NCBI RefSeq assembly: GCF_000821185.2
Contig: NZ_CP050855.1
Location: forward strand, 992,001 to 1,056,000
Origin: Serratia symbiotica
GTDB lineage: Bacteria; Pseudomonadota; Gammaproteobacteria; Enterobacterales; Enterobacteriaceae
Length of the DNA: 64,000 bases
Direction: 5' to 3'
Both the position numbers and the translations under genes were made by a program. Below the pieces are notes generated by a model. It was not told the DNA's origin. It made no database searches and was given only the letters and a program-made list of their open reading frames with translations. Shown piece after piece: positions 49,984 to 60,926 of the stretch (position 1 is the stretch's first letter; every line of letters starts with the position of its first letter).

Positions 49984-51342
49984 TCAGTTAAGCTTTTGAG
50001 GACGCCGCAACGGGTAACGTTGCGGCTTCTTTTTTACCGCTCTTGGATAATGTCTTTGCCGTCGGGCTGGCAGGACGAAGCTTTCAGCCATCGCCAGGAT
50101 TTCATTCATCACTTTCGGCACCTTTCCCGGAGCCACCGCTGGCAGTATGCTCAGTTGCGCTGTTAGATACAGTGCAGCCTGTTTAAACCCTATCTGGTAA
50201 GGCTCCACGTTTTTCAGGCTGTAAGCCATCTGTGCCATCATGAACCTCAGCAGGTTATAAGCCAGCACTACACCCCAGAGTTCCTGTCTTATTAGCTCTG
50301 GCTTTCTGCTTCTCAGCGTCAGTTCATTTTGCAACAGATGCTGTTTCATTTCTCTGAAGCCCTGCTCGATTTCCCAACGCTGCCCGTAAAGGTCAACGAT
50401 ATCAGCTTTAGGGTAACGTAACGGATCGCACATTGACGTCAGGATCTGTATTGTTTTTCCGTTGATTTCTTTACTTATCAACCTCGCCGTCAGTGTTTGA
50501 GGCGCATCTTTCCATTTCTTACGGGCCTGAGGGGGTAAGCTGAGTTCGACCAGTTCATGTCCTGCACCCAGCTTCTCGCGCACCTGATACTGCGCGCCTT
50601 TGCGCAGTGGGATCATCCAGTGTTTTTCTGTTCCTGATGACCACCAGTGGTGAAGCAACCCGAGTGCATAGAAGCCTTTATCCAGTATCGTCAGTGAGTG
50701 GTCCTGCGTCTGCCCGGCCAATTGAGCGGCAAGGTCAACTTCGCTGGTTTCTGACACGCTGCCAAAGCTCACACCGGATAACAGATGACTGGTCACTTCC
50801 ATCTGACAGACCATACGCAGCTGTGGCCAGTCGGACTGGGCATACTCATTAGCTGTTCGTCCAAAAGCAGCATCATTTTCCGGCGTGTCCGGTGTTCTCC
50901 ACAGAGTGCCGTCTACAGCCATCAATGTCAGACCGTTCCAGTGGGATAACGGTGTTTTCTCGAACCAGAGTTGGCGTGTTTTCTCGAAAACCAGTCTAAC
51001 CACATCTTCCCCGAGCCGCTGACGGGCTTGTACCACGGCGCTGGGTGCGACAAAAGGACGCTTACCCGGCAGCATAATATCGAGATGTGAAACCAACTGA
51101 TTCATGGAAAATGAGCGGAACAAGGACATACCGGCGACAGCCCAGACCATCATCTCCATGGGGAGACGGCGCTTGCGAAGCGTCACGACCCCGGTATCAG
51201 CCAGGCACTCATCGATAAGCTCAGGTGAGAGCAAATCAGACAGTGCAGCAAACTCTTTAGGAGAGAATTTAAGAACGGCATCAAGCGCCTGACTCAGTAA
51301 CATAAAAAAATCCGTAATCTCAGGGAGATTACGGATTTTCAC
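49984..51342 (-). CDS. IS4-family transposase
   Basis: 452-residue DDE transposase with catalytic segments MAVDGTLWRTPD, ILDKGFYALG and the Y-x2-R-x3-E-x6-K signature in YGQRWEIEQGFREMK, which fits IS4. No interruption is seen, so the element is probably active. It is read in the same direction as hns, whose stop lies 85 bp upstream. Confidence 0.96.
   Translation of the reverse strand: MKIRNLPEITDFFMLLSQALDAVLKFSPKEFAALSDLLSPELIDECLADTGVVTLRKRRLPMEMMVWAVAGMSLFRSFSMNQLVSHLDIMLPGKRPFVAPSAVVQARQRLGEDVVRLVFEKTRQLWFEKTPLSHWNGLTLMAVDGTLWRTPDTPENDAAFGRTANEYAQSDWPQLRMVCQMEVTSHLLSGVSFGSVSETSEVDLAAQLAGQTQDHSLTILDKGFYALGLLHHWWSSGTEKHWMIPLRKGAQYQVREKLGAGHELVELSLPPQARKKWKDAPQTLTARLISKEINGKTIQILTSMCDPLRYPKADIVDLYGQRWEIEQGFREMKQHLLQNELTLRSRKPELIRQELWGVVLAYNLLRFMMAQMAYSLKNVEPYQIGFKQAALYLTAQLSILPAVAPGKVPKVMNEILAMAESFVLPARRQRHYPRAVKKKPQRYPLRRPQKLN
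50004..50035 (+). terminator. Terminator inside the IS4 left end, facing the epimerase
   Basis: 8-bp stem GCCGCAAC-GGGTAAC-GTTGCGGC followed by TTCTTTTTT, functional on the plus strand. It would stop transcripts arriving from the epimerase gene, although it also codes for the transposase C-terminus on the other strand. Confidence 0.8.
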
Positions 51343-51426
51343 ACAGAGGTAGGATCGTTCAAGTGATCCTTAACTGATCGGCATTATCCCCTAAGGAGAG
51401 CCTTTTGTATGCGGAGCTAAGGGTTA

Positions 51427-51834
51427 TCACAGCAGGAAATCATCCAGAGATTTACCTTGCTCTTCGATAGCTTTCTTAATCACCGCTGGAGTACGGCCTT
51501 GACCTGTCCAGGTTTTGAGTTCGCCATTTTCATCTTTATATTGGTATTTAGCAGGACGTGTCGCACGCTTTGCTTTACCCGCTGCTTTAGTCGCCGCCAT
51601 AGTTTGCAACAATTCATTTGGATCGATGCCATCAGCAATGAGCATTTCACGATATTGTTGCAATTTGCGAGTGCGTTCTTCAATTTCTGCTTGAGCCTGA
51701 CTGTCTTCTTCGCGTCGTTCGTTCACAACAACTTCCAGTTTCTCAAGCATTTCTTCCAGCGTTTCCAGGCTACATTCTCTTGCCTGAGCGCGTAGAGTAC
51801 GGATGTTGTTCAAAATCTTTAATGCTTCGCTCAT
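51427..51834 (-). CDS. hns: Nucleoid-associated silencer H-NS
   Basis: 135 residues (E. coli 137). N-terminal coiled-coil oligomerisation domain ([20 protein letters not shown]) and C-terminal DNA-binding domain with the AT-hook-like [15 protein letters not shown] silences AT-rich acquired DNA, such as the fimbrial upstream region in this window. Its 3' terminator is disrupted by the IS4 element. Confidence 0.97.
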   Translation of the reverse strand: MSEALKILNNIRTLRAQARECSLETLEEMLEKLEVVVNERREEDSQAQAEIEERTRKLQQYREMLIADGIDPNELLQTMAATKAAGKAKRATRPAKYQYKDENGELKTWTGQGRTPAVIKKAIEEQGKSLDDFLL

Positions 51835-52524
51835 TGTCCTAGTCTCAAATTATATTGGTGTGGGTGTGTATAATAATAGAGTGCTCTTTTCTTTTCTGCA
51901 ATAGCTAAAATGGTCTTAATACTCAAATTTACTGTTTTAAAAAATGGTCAATCAGATCTGACAAGCTAATATAGATAGGATTATTAAGTATTACCACTGT
52001 AATTTTAAGTCAAATTTCCAGTAGTTGTGGTATATTGATTGCGTCAAAAGGCTTTTATGGATAAGTAATAGCAGTAATTTGTATCATTATTGCAATGAGC
52101 TTTACAGGGGTAACCGCGCAAAGGCTTGGCAAACATTGCCGGGATTGGCGGATATACCGCTAAAGATTGCGCCAACGTGTACTGTCTTGGTCATCTGATG
52201 CTATTAAATACCTCAGTGCTGCCGCTGATGCTTTTAATACGCCGCCAGGACTGTTCAACGCGCAGGTTGGTAACGTGCACTATTCTAGGCATTAATGCGG
52301 GCATCTACATCAGAAATAATTAATAGTGCTGTCAGATAGTGATTATCCGGTAAATAGATGTATAAGCTAGGCTAGCGTAGAACGATATGTTTCATAGTGA
52401 AAGCGCATTATTACCTCAAGCAGGTTATTGTACTCGTGAAGGCTGAGCATGCGGACTTGCTGTGGTACACTGACTGCCGAGAGTTAGGTCTGAATATTTC
52501 TTATACTATTGGAGTTGCTGGCTC
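51835..52524. other. Long AT-rich hns-tdk intergenic region
   Basis: About 690 bp. The hns-proximal half is AT-rich and should hold the hns promoter. A 66-codon open frame at 52126-52323 lacks a ribosome binding site and family resemblance. TTGTGGTACACTGACTG at about 52458 is possibly part of the tdk promoter. Confidence 0.6.
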
Positions 52525-53109
52525 ATGGCTCAACTTTATTTTTATTACTCTGCTATGAATGCCGGAAAATCTACCGCATTGTTGCAATCTTCATATAATT
52601 ATCAAGAACGTGGTATGCGCACGCTGGTGTTTACCGCTGAAATTGATCACCGTTTTGGTATGGGTAAGGTGAGTTCGCGCATCGGCCTGTCCTCTCTGGC
52701 ACAGCTCTATAATAACGACTCGATGCTGTACACTATGATCAGTCAGCAGCATCAACAGCAGCCGGTTCATTGCGTTTTGCTGGATGAAAGCCAATTTCTG
52801 ACCAAAGCGCAGGTAGAGCAACTATGCGATGTCGTAGACCAATTGGATATTCCGGTGTTGTGTTACGGCCTGCGTACCGATTTTCTGGGGGAGTTGTTTA
52901 TCGGTAGCCAATACTTGCTAGCCTGGGCAGATAAGCTGGTGGAATTGAAAACCATCTGTCACTGCGGAAGAAAAGCGAACCGGGTGCTGCGGTTGGATGA
53001 AAATGGTCAGGCAACGCAAGCTGGCGAGCAAGTGGTAATAGGCGGTAATGAGAGCTATGTTTCTGTATGCCGCAAGCATTATAAAGAGGCTATTTACCCC
53101 CAAAATTGA
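52525..53109 (+). CDS. tdk: Thymidine kinase
   Basis: Type II thymidine kinase, salvage of thymidine. 194 residues (E. coli 205). P-loop SAMNAGKST at about 9-17, catalytic Glu in LLDESQFL, lasso loop, and zinc ligands in [10 protein letters not shown] and SVCRKHY. TTGGAGTT precedes the ATG at 52525. Convergent with the adhE remnant, as in E. coli. Confidence 0.96.
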   Translation: MAQLYFYYSAMNAGKSTALLQSSYNYQERGMRTLVFTAEIDHRFGMGKVSSRIGLSSLAQLYNNDSMLYTMISQQHQQQPVHCVLLDESQFLTKAQVEQLCDVVDQLDIPVLCYGLRTDFLGELFIGSQYLLAWADKLVELKTICHCGRKANRVLRLDENGQATQAGEQVVIGGNESYVSVCRKHYKEAIYPQN

Positions 53110-53236
53110 TGTCAGAAAGGTATAGCAGGAACGATAGCGCGTTTAGCTCGATGCCGATACTACCCACCATGCGGATAAAAAAACGGCCTTTCTTGAAAGC
53201 TAGCCATCTATAAGGGGCAGTTCAAGAAGGTAGTTT

Positions 53237-53613
53237 TTATCGGTTTAATGCACGGCTACTTTCTGAGCTTGTTATCCCTATAGCCGTAACAAGAGCAACT
53301 GCTTGTGCAATCATTTCACTAGACTCACGGCCATAGAAAGTATCTAACAAGATTTGCTGTAGTTCGGCAATCACAGCAGTAGAGGGATTTCGGATGGTTA
53401 TGCCACAACCTGTTTTGCGTTGGCTTCGCGGCAGTTTTCTTGTTGATCAAGTGTGCAGTGCCAGCGTATTCAGGGATGAAGTTACCCCCCAGAAACTTCC
53501 GAGTGAGCTGTTGCCTTCATCATCATGCCTACATTTTCCCTACCGACGCTGAAAGTTGTTATTGAATAATCACCCTCATGCAAGGTTTGTCTGGCCTTCA
53601 CTCAGTCGTTATG
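53237..53613 (-). pseudogene. adhE: Alcohol/aldehyde dehydrogenase AdhE, collapsed remnant
   Basis: Minus strand from about 53480 reads GGNFIPEYAGTAHLINKKTA and NRLWHNHPKSLY, matching AdhE near residues 410-450 (GGNSISENVGPKHLINKKTV). It then joins, after loss of about 1.2 kb, to the C-terminal ELQQILLDTFYGRESSEM (AdhE SELKQILLDTYYGRD), ending at a stop at 53237-53239. Both catalytic centres are gone. IS3-type element at 53614 adjoins. In E. coli adhE lies at this point, convergent with tdk. Confidence 0.85.
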
Positions 53614-53621
53614 TGTAGTGG

Positions 53622-54790
<1,169 letters not shown>

Positions 54791-54865
54791 TGAAGCACCT
54801 GTAATGTCCTGAGGTGAGCATATCACCTCTGTTCAGGTGGCCAAATTCAGTGTGCCACTACAATG

Positions 54866-55231
54866 TGAATAACAGTCCATCAGCAGGTATTCATTACCTA
54901 ATTAACTAATTTGTTATGTAAATGTTTATTTTGGCGACGCGGCCATTAATACATATTATGTAACTATTTTTATTTATATCTAACAATATAATGCAATTAT
55001 TTTTAATATTTAGCACCTTGTAACCTACGATAAAATCGTAACTCAGGCAATAAAAGAGAGTTTCTTAACATTTTTGTAAAATAAATTGGCGATGGAATTT
55101 GGCTTCTGCTAATTTTGAGACTTCCTTGTGGTAACGAGCGTATTGAGTCCTGAAAACAGGAACGATTTTTGCCTGCCTGCATTTATTTAGAATTTTATAA
55201 ACGAAAACGAAAACGAAAAGGAGCTTCAACT
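54866..55231. other. AT-rich region upstream of the opp operon
   Basis: About 365 bp, very AT-rich, with several TATAAT-like boxes (for example TATAAT at about 54987). It should hold the opp promoter. The end has the run ACGAAA repeated three times followed by AGGAGC (55199-55226). ychE, found here in E. coli, is missing. Confidence 0.6.
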
Positions 55232-55312
55232 ATGCAGCAAACTATGAAATCCATGCCGTTAACCGGGTTGATTGCCTGCGAGCTGATCATCGGCGGCATC
55301 ATCAAGCAATAA
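55232..55312 (+). CDS. 26-codon leader-like small ORF before oppA
   Basis: ATG 55232 follows AAAAGGAGC at good spacing and encodes 26 residues (MQQTMKSMPLTGLIACELII then GGIIKQ), ending at TAA 55312. A hydrophobic C-terminal half. It ends 73 bp before the oppA start. Could be a translated leader or small membrane peptide; LTGLIACELIIGGI also resembles the end of a MarC-like YchE protein, so a ychE remnant is possible. Expression is unproven. Confidence 0.45.
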   Translation: MQQTMKSMPLTGLIACELIIGGIIKQ

Positions 55313-55385
55313 AAAGGGAATTGCTGCTGAGTGATGCAGTGATATCGATTCGACGAGCCTATGATAATGAAAATGGAGCCTATCT

Positions 55386-57005
55386 ATGAGCAATCTTACG
55401 AAGAAAAGCCTCTTGGCCGCTGGCATCATCGCCGCAAGCGGAAGTGCTTTCGCGGCTGAAGTGTCAGCAGGCGTACAGTTGGCAGAGAAGCAAGAAATCG
55501 TCAGAAACAACGGCGCTGAAGTACAATCGCTGGATCCACATAAAATTGAAGGCGTGCCAGAGAATAACATCACCCGCGATCTGATGGAGGGCTTGGCCAA
55601 TAATAGCCCGGACGGTTCTATTGTTCCTGGTGTGGCAGAAAGCTGGGATAACAAAGACGCTAAAGTATGGATATTCCATCTGCGTAAAGATGCGAAATGG
55701 TCCAACGGTAAGCCAGTCACTGCACAAGATTTCGTCTATAGTTGGCAGCGCCTGGTTGATCCGAGAACTGCCTCGCCTTACGCCAGCTATCTGCAATATG
55801 CTCATGTGGAAAACGTTGATGCCATCATAGCCGGTAAGAAAGATAAATCGACCCTGGGGGTGCAGGCCATCGACGATCACACCTTCCAGGTCACCCTAAC
55901 TGAGCCAGTGCCTTACCTGGTTGAAATGACCCCGCATTACGCGATGAAGCCGGTGTATCAAGCTGCGGTAGAGAAATTTGGCGAGAAATGGACATTGCCA
56001 GCCAACTATGTCGGTAACGGCGCTTATAAGCTGAAAGATTGGGTCGTTAATGAACACATCGTTCTGGAACGTAATCCAGAATATTGGGACAACGCAAAAA
56101 CCATCATCAATAAAGTAACCTTCTTACCGATTTCGTCGGAAGTGACTGACGTTAACCGCTACCGCACCGGCGAAATCGATATGACTTCCAGCATGCCGAT
56201 CGAACTGTTCCAGAAGCTGAAGAAAGAGATCCCGTATGAAGTGCAGGTTGCTCCTCACCTCTGTACCTATTTTTACGAGATCAACAATCCACAGGCACCT
56301 TTTACCGACCAACGTGTACGTGAAGCGCTCAAACTGGCGCTTGATCGTGACATCATCACCCATAAAGTGAAAAATCAGGGCGACCTCCCGGCCTATAGTT
56401 TAACCCCTCCCTACACCAAAGGGATCACGCTAACGCCGCCTGAGTGGGCCGGATGGACGCAGGAAAAACGCAACCAAGTGGCGAAAAAGCTGCTGGCGGA
56501 CGCGGGCTATGGCCCGGCCAAACCGTTGACTTTCTCACTGCTGTACAACACCTCCGATTCGAATAAGAAACTGGCGATTGCCGCCGCTTCCATCTGGAAG
56601 AAAAACCTGGGTGTGGACGTGAAGCTGGTAAACCAAGAGTGGAAAACCTTTTTAGACAGTCGTCATCAGGGCAACTATAACGTGGCGAGTGCTGGCTGGT
56701 GTGCCGATTACAACGAGCCTAGCTCGTTCCTGAACATGATGCTGTCCAGCAGCAGCAATAACACCGCACATTATAAGAGCGCCGAGTTCGACAGGCTGAT
56801 GGCGGGTGCGTTGACGGCGAAAACCGAACAACAACGTGCCGAGTTGTACCAAAAAGACGAAACCCAGTTGGATAAAGACTCCGCCATCGTTCCGGTGTAT
56901 CACAATGTGAGTGCCCGCCTGGTGAAGCCCTATGTAGGGGGGTATAGCGGTAAAGATCCGCTTGCCAACGTGTACGATAAAAACCTGTACATCATCAAGC
57001 ATTGA
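55386..57005 (+). CDS. oppA: Periplasmic oligopeptide-binding protein OppA
   Basis: Substrate receptor of the oligopeptide ABC importer. 539 residues. Signal peptide 1-23 (SLLAAGIIAASGSAFA). SBP family 5 features: SLDPHKIEGVPENNITRDLM, FHLRKDAKWSNGKPVTAQDF, and RVREALKLALDRDII. TGGAGCC precedes the ATG. First gene of opp; in E. coli its mRNA is a target of the GcvB small RNA. Frame intact. Confidence 0.97.
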   Translation: MSNLTKKSLLAAGIIAASGSAFAAEVSAGVQLAEKQEIVRNNGAEVQSLDPHKIEGVPENNITRDLMEGLANNSPDGSIVPGVAESWDNKDAKVWIFHLRKDAKWSNGKPVTAQDFVYSWQRLVDPRTASPYASYLQYAHVENVDAIIAGKKDKSTLGVQAIDDHTFQVTLTEPVPYLVEMTPHYAMKPVYQAAVEKFGEKWTLPANYVGNGAYKLKDWVVNEHIVLERNPEYWDNAKTIINKVTFLPISSEVTDVNRYRTGEIDMTSSMPIELFQKLKKEIPYEVQVAPHLCTYFYEINNPQAPFTDQRVREALKLALDRDIITHKVKNQGDLPAYSLTPPYTKGITLTPPEWAGWTQEKRNQVAKKLLADAGYGPAKPLTFSLLYNTSDSNKKLAIAAASIWKKNLGVDVKLVNQEWKTFLDSRHQGNYNVASAGWCADYNEPSSFLNMMLSSSSNNTAHYKSAEFDRLMAGALTAKTEQQRAELYQKDETQLDKDSAIVPVYHNVSARLVKPYVGGYSGKDPLANVYDKNLYIIKH

Positions 57006-57088
57006 TACGGTAAGCGTCAATGGTGTGAATCGCTGGCGCATGTTGAGAACAACAAGCCGCCACTAGGCTATAGCACAGGGGTAGCCCA

Positions 57089-58009
57089 ATGCTTACATTT
57101 ATATTTCGCCGCTTTCTGGAAGCGATCCCGACACTGTTTATCCTCATTACTATTTCATTCTTTATGATGCGTCTGGCACCGGGAAGCCCCTTTACCGGCG
57201 AACGGGCATTATCGCCGGAAGTAATGGCCAATATCGAAGCCAAATACCATTTGAATGATCCGATGTGGAAACAGTACTGCCATTATCTGGTGCAGTTGTC
57301 GAAGGGCGACTTTGGCCCATCATTCAAATACAAGGATTATTCGGTTAACGATCTGGTGGCGTCCTCTTTCCCGGTTTCTGCCAAACTCGGTCTGGCCGCT
57401 TTTCTGCTGGCGGTGGTAGTGGGTGTTAGCGCTGGCGTGGTCGCTGCGCTGAAGCAAAATACCCTATGGGATTACACGGTGATGGGATTAGCCATGACCG
57501 GGGTGGTGATCCCCAGTTTCGTGGTGGCACCGCTACTGGTACTGATCTTTGCCATTACGCTGAAGTGGCTACCGGGTGGTGGTTGGAACGACGGAGCGCC
57601 GCAATACATCATTCTGCCAATGGTCGCGCTCTCGCTGGCCTATATTGCCAGCCTTGCGCGTATTACGCGTGGTTCGATGATTGAGGTGCTGCATGCCAAC
57701 TTTATCCGCACCGCGCGCGCCAAAGGGCTACCGATGTGGCGCATCATTTTCTACCACGCGTTGAAACCGGCACTGCTACCGGTACTGTCTTATATGGGGC
57801 CGGCGTTTGTCGGCATCATCACCGGCTCAATGGTGATCGAAACCATTTACGGTCTGCCGGGCATCGGCCAGTTGTTTGTTAACGGCGCGCTCAACCGCGA
57901 TTACTCCTTGGTGCTGAGTTTGACCATTTTGGTTGGTGGCTTGACCATTCTGTTTAACGCCATCGTCGATATGTTGTACGCCGTAATCGATCCCAAAATC
58001 CGTTATTAA
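57089..58009 (+). CDS. oppB: Oligopeptide ABC permease OppB
   Basis: 306-residue inner-membrane permease with six predicted helices. Start MLTFIFRRFLEAIPTLFILI; EAA loop region RTARAKGLPMWRIIFYHALK contacts the ATPases. The C-terminus ends AVIDPKIRY as typical. 83 bp after oppA, consistent with an operon with higher oppA expression. Confidence 0.96.
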   Translation: MLTFIFRRFLEAIPTLFILITISFFMMRLAPGSPFTGERALSPEVMANIEAKYHLNDPMWKQYCHYLVQLSKGDFGPSFKYKDYSVNDLVASSFPVSAKLGLAAFLLAVVVGVSAGVVAALKQNTLWDYTVMGLAMTGVVIPSFVVAPLLVLIFAITLKWLPGGGWNDGAPQYIILPMVALSLAYIASLARITRGSMIEVLHANFIRTARAKGLPMWRIIFYHALKPALLPVLSYMGPAFVGIITGSMVIETIYGLPGIGQLFVNGALNRDYSLVLSLTILVGGLTILFNAIVDMLYAVIDPKIRY

Positions 58010-58023
58010 CTTGGAGCACGCGT

Positions 58024-58932
58024 ATGATGTTGGTGAAAAAGAACAGCGATGCGCTGGAAAACTTCAGCGAAAAGCTGGACGTAGAAGGGCGCAGCCTGTG
58101 GCAAGATGCGCGTCGGCGATTTGTGCACAATCGCGCAGCAATCAGCAGCCTGGTTGTGCTGGCGCTGATCACCTTGTTTGTGATTGTGGCACCTTGGCTG
58201 TCGCCATTCGCTTATGACGATACCGATTGGGCGATGATGTCGGCGGCACCGAGCATTGGATCCACTCACTACTTCGGGACTGATTCCTCTGGGCGTGATT
58301 TGCTGGTGCGTGTCGCCATCGGTGGGCGTATTTCACTGATGGTGGGTGTGGCGGCGGCGTTGATGGCAGTGATCGTCGGCACCTTGTATGGAGCGATGTC
58401 CGGTTATCGTGGGGGCAAGACGGATACGGTGATGATGCGCTTGCTGGAGATCCTCAACGCCTTCCCCTTCATGTTCTTCGTGATCCTGTTGGTAACCTTC
58501 TTTGGTCAAAATATCCTGCTGATTTTTGTGGCACTAGGTATGGTGTCATGGCTGGATATGGCGCGTATCGTGCGTGGGCAAACACTGAGCTTGAAGCGTA
58601 AAGAATTCATTGAAGCCGCACGGGTATGCGGTGTATCCACGCGCAACATCGTACTGCGGCATATCGTGCCGAATGTGCTAGGCGTAGTGGTGGTGTATGC
58701 TTCGTTGATGGTGCCGGGCATGATCCTGTTCGAGTCCTTCCTCAGCTTTCTGGGGTTGGGTACGCAGGAGCCGTTAAGCAGTTGGGGGGGATTGCTCAGC
58801 GATGGGGCTAACTCGATAGAAGTTTCACCCTGGTTGCTGCTATTCCCGGCGGGTTTCTTGGTTGTCACTCTGTTTTGTTTCAACTTTATCGGCGATGGCC
58901 TGCGTGATGCCCTCGACCCAAAAGATCGCTAA
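58024..58932 (+). CDS. oppC: Oligopeptide ABC permease OppC
   Basis: 302 residues, same length as E. coli. Begins MMLVKKNSDALENFSEKLDV; one helix then a periplasmic loop (HYFGTDSSGRDLLVRVAIGG) and five more helices. EAA segment EAARVCGVSTRNIVLRHI. Ends RDALDPKDR. Start has TTGGAGC; 14 bp after oppB. Confidence 0.96.
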   Translation: MMLVKKNSDALENFSEKLDVEGRSLWQDARRRFVHNRAAISSLVVLALITLFVIVAPWLSPFAYDDTDWAMMSAAPSIGSTHYFGTDSSGRDLLVRVAIGGRISLMVGVAAALMAVIVGTLYGAMSGYRGGKTDTVMMRLLEILNAFPFMFFVILLVTFFGQNILLIFVALGMVSWLDMARIVRGQTLSLKRKEFIEAARVCGVSTRNIVLRHIVPNVLGVVVVYASLMVPGMILFESFLSFLGLGTQEPLSSWGGLLSDGANSIEVSPWLLLFPAGFLVVTLFCFNFIGDGLRDALDPKDR

Positions 58933-58943
58933 GGAGCGCAATC

Positions 58944-59927
58944 ATGGGTACCATTGAAAATCCGCCGTTGTTGGATGTAAAAAATTTGCGCGTCACTTTC
59001 GACACCCCGGAGGGTGATGTCACGGCGGTAAGCAATTTGAATTTCGACCTGCGTGTCGGTGAGACGCTGGGGATTGTCGGCGAGTCCGGTTCCGGCAAAT
59101 CCCAGACCGCCTATGCGCTGATGGGGCTGCTGGCCAACAATGGCTACATTGGCGGTTCAGCCAGGTTTAATGGCCGCGAGCTTATCAACCTGCCAGAAAA
59201 TCAACTTAACAAATTGCGGGCGCAAGAGATGGCGATGATCTTCCAAGACCCGATGACCTCGCTCAACCCCTATATGCGCGTCGGTGAACAATTGGTAGAA
59301 GTGCTAATGCTGCATAAAAAAATGAGCAAAAGTGCTGCCTTTGCCGAGTCAGTACAGATGCTTGATGCAGTAAAAATGCCGGAAGCGCGCAAACGCATGC
59401 GCATGTATCCACATGAGTTCTCTGGGGGGATGCGCCAACGCGTGATGATCGCTATGGCTCTGCTGTGCCGACCAAAGCTGTTGATCGCCGACGAACCGAC
59501 CACGGCACTGGACGTGACCGTACAGGCGCAGATCATGATGCTGCTCAATGAGCTAAAGCGTGAGTTCAACACCGCCATTATCATGATCACCCACGATCTG
59601 GGGGTAGTTGCCAGCATCTGCAACAAAGTGTTGGTGATGTATGCTGGACGTACCATGGAGTATGGCAGCGCCCGCGAGGTGTTTTATCATTCGAGCCATC
59701 CGTATTCGATTGGCTTGCTGAATGCGGTGGCGCGTTTAGACACCGAAGGTGAGGCACTGATGACCATCCCCGGTAATCCGCCGAACCTGCTGCGTCTGCC
59801 GCAAGGTTGCCCGTTCCAGCCACGCTGTCCGCACGCGATGGCACAGTGCGAAAGCGCTCCACCGTTGGAACCTTTTGCGCAAGGACGCCTGCGCGCCTGC
59901 TTTAAACCCCTGGAGGCGTTGATATGA
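58944..59927 (+). CDS. oppD: Oligopeptide ABC ATPase OppD
   Basis: 327 residues (E. coli 337). Walker [10 protein letters not shown], signature SGGMRQR, Walker [13 protein letters not shown], and the C-terminal oligopeptide-ABC extension with Cys cluster ([15 protein letters not shown]). AAGGAGCG precedes the ATG. Its TGA overlaps the oppF ATG. Confidence 0.96.
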   Translation: MGTIENPPLLDVKNLRVTFDTPEGDVTAVSNLNFDLRVGETLGIVGESGSGKSQTAYALMGLLANNGYIGGSARFNGRELINLPENQLNKLRAQEMAMIFQDPMTSLNPYMRVGEQLVEVLMLHKKMSKSAAFAESVQMLDAVKMPEARKRMRMYPHEFSGGMRQRVMIAMALLCRPKLLIADEPTTALDVTVQAQIMMLLNELKREFNTAIIMITHDLGVVASICNKVLVMYAGRTMEYGSAREVFYHSSHPYSIGLLNAVARLDTEGEALMTIPGNPPNLLRLPQGCPFQPRCPHAMAQCESAPPLEPFAQGRLRACFKPLEALI

Positions 59928-60925
59928 CAGCGTTGACCGATAAGAAAGTGCTGCTTGAAGTGGCCGAACTGAAAGTGCACTTCAATATTCATGGTGATAA
60001 ACAGTGGTTTTGGCAGCCGCCGAAAACTCTGAAAGCGGTCGATGGTGTGACACTACGGCTGTTTGAGAGCGAAACGCTGGGTGTGGTTGGCGAGTCTGGC
60101 TGTGGTAAGTCAACTTTCGCCCGTGCCATTGTCGGCCTGGTGAAGGCCACCAGTGGCAGCATAACCTGGCTGGGTAAGGAACTGCTTGGCATGAAGGATG
60201 CCTACTGGTGGGAAACCCGCAGCGACATTCAGATGATTTTCCAAGATCCGCTAGCTTCACTGAATCCTCGCATGACCATCGGTGAGATCATCGCCGAACC
60301 GCTGCGCACCTACTACCCAAAAATGCTGCGTCAGGATGTGAAGGACAAGGTCAAAGCGATGATGCTTAAGGTTGGCCTGCTGCCCAATTTAGTCAACCGC
60401 TATCCGCACGAGTTCTCAGGTGGGCAGTGCCAGCGCATCGGTATTGCCCGTGCGCTGATCCTGGAACCGAAGTTGGTGATCTGCGACGAACCAGTCTCCG
60501 CGCTGGACGTGTCGATCCAAGCTCAAGTGGTCAACCTGCTGCAACAGTTACAGCGTGAGATGGGGTTATCACTGATCTTTATCGCCCACGATTTGGCGGT
60601 GGTGAAGCACATTTCCGATCGTGTGCTGGTGATGTATCTGGGCCATGCGGTGGAGTTGGGTACCTACGACGAGGTGTATCACAACCCACAGCACCCTTAT
60701 ACCAGAGCGCTGATGTCGGCGGTGCTAGTCCCCGATCCAGACAAGGAGCAAGGCAAACAGATCCAATTGCTGGAAGGAGAACTGCCTTCACCGATCAACC
60801 TGCCGACCGGTTGCGTGTTTCGTACCCGTTGCCCTAACGCTGGAACGGAATGCGCCAAGACACGGCCACTGTTAGAAGGCAGCTTCCACCATGCGGTATC
60901 GTGCTTGAAGGTAGACCCGTTATAA
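59924..60925 (+). CDS. oppF: Oligopeptide ABC ATPase OppF
   Basis: 333 residues (E. coli 334). Walker A GESGCGKST, signature SGGQCQR, Walker B LVICDEPVSALD, C-terminal Cys-rich extension (TGCVFRTRCPNAGTEC). Overlaps oppD by 4 bp, so coupled. Last gene of the transporter. Confidence 0.96.
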   Translation: MTALTDKKVLLEVAELKVHFNIHGDKQWFWQPPKTLKAVDGVTLRLFESETLGVVGESGCGKSTFARAIVGLVKATSGSITWLGKELLGMKDAYWWETRSDIQMIFQDPLASLNPRMTIGEIIAEPLRTYYPKMLRQDVKDKVKAMMLKVGLLPNLVNRYPHEFSGGQCQRIGIARALILEPKLVICDEPVSALDVSIQAQVVNLLQQLQREMGLSLIFIAHDLAVVKHISDRVLVMYLGHAVELGTYDEVYHNPQHPYTRALMSAVLVPDPDKEQGKQIQLLEGELPSPINLPTGCVFRTRCPNAGTECAKTRPLLEGSFHHAVSCLKVDPL

Positions 60926-60926
60926 T

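Larger units (their letters stand above)
49975..51386 (-). mobile_element. IS4-family insertion sequence, complete (1412 bp)
   Basis: Inverted ends TAATGCTTGTCAGTTAAG (left) and, complemented, TAATGCCGATCAGTTAAGG (right). A 12-bp target duplication TCCCCTAAGGAG flanks it at 49963-49974 and 51387-51398. Length and ends match IS4. The target lies inside the hairpin shared by the convergent epimerase and hns genes. Confidence 0.95.

Noticed and set aside
52126..52323. 66-codon open frame between hns and tdk
   Set aside because: No ribosome binding site and no recognised relatives; hns-tdk is also a long non-coding spacer in relatives.
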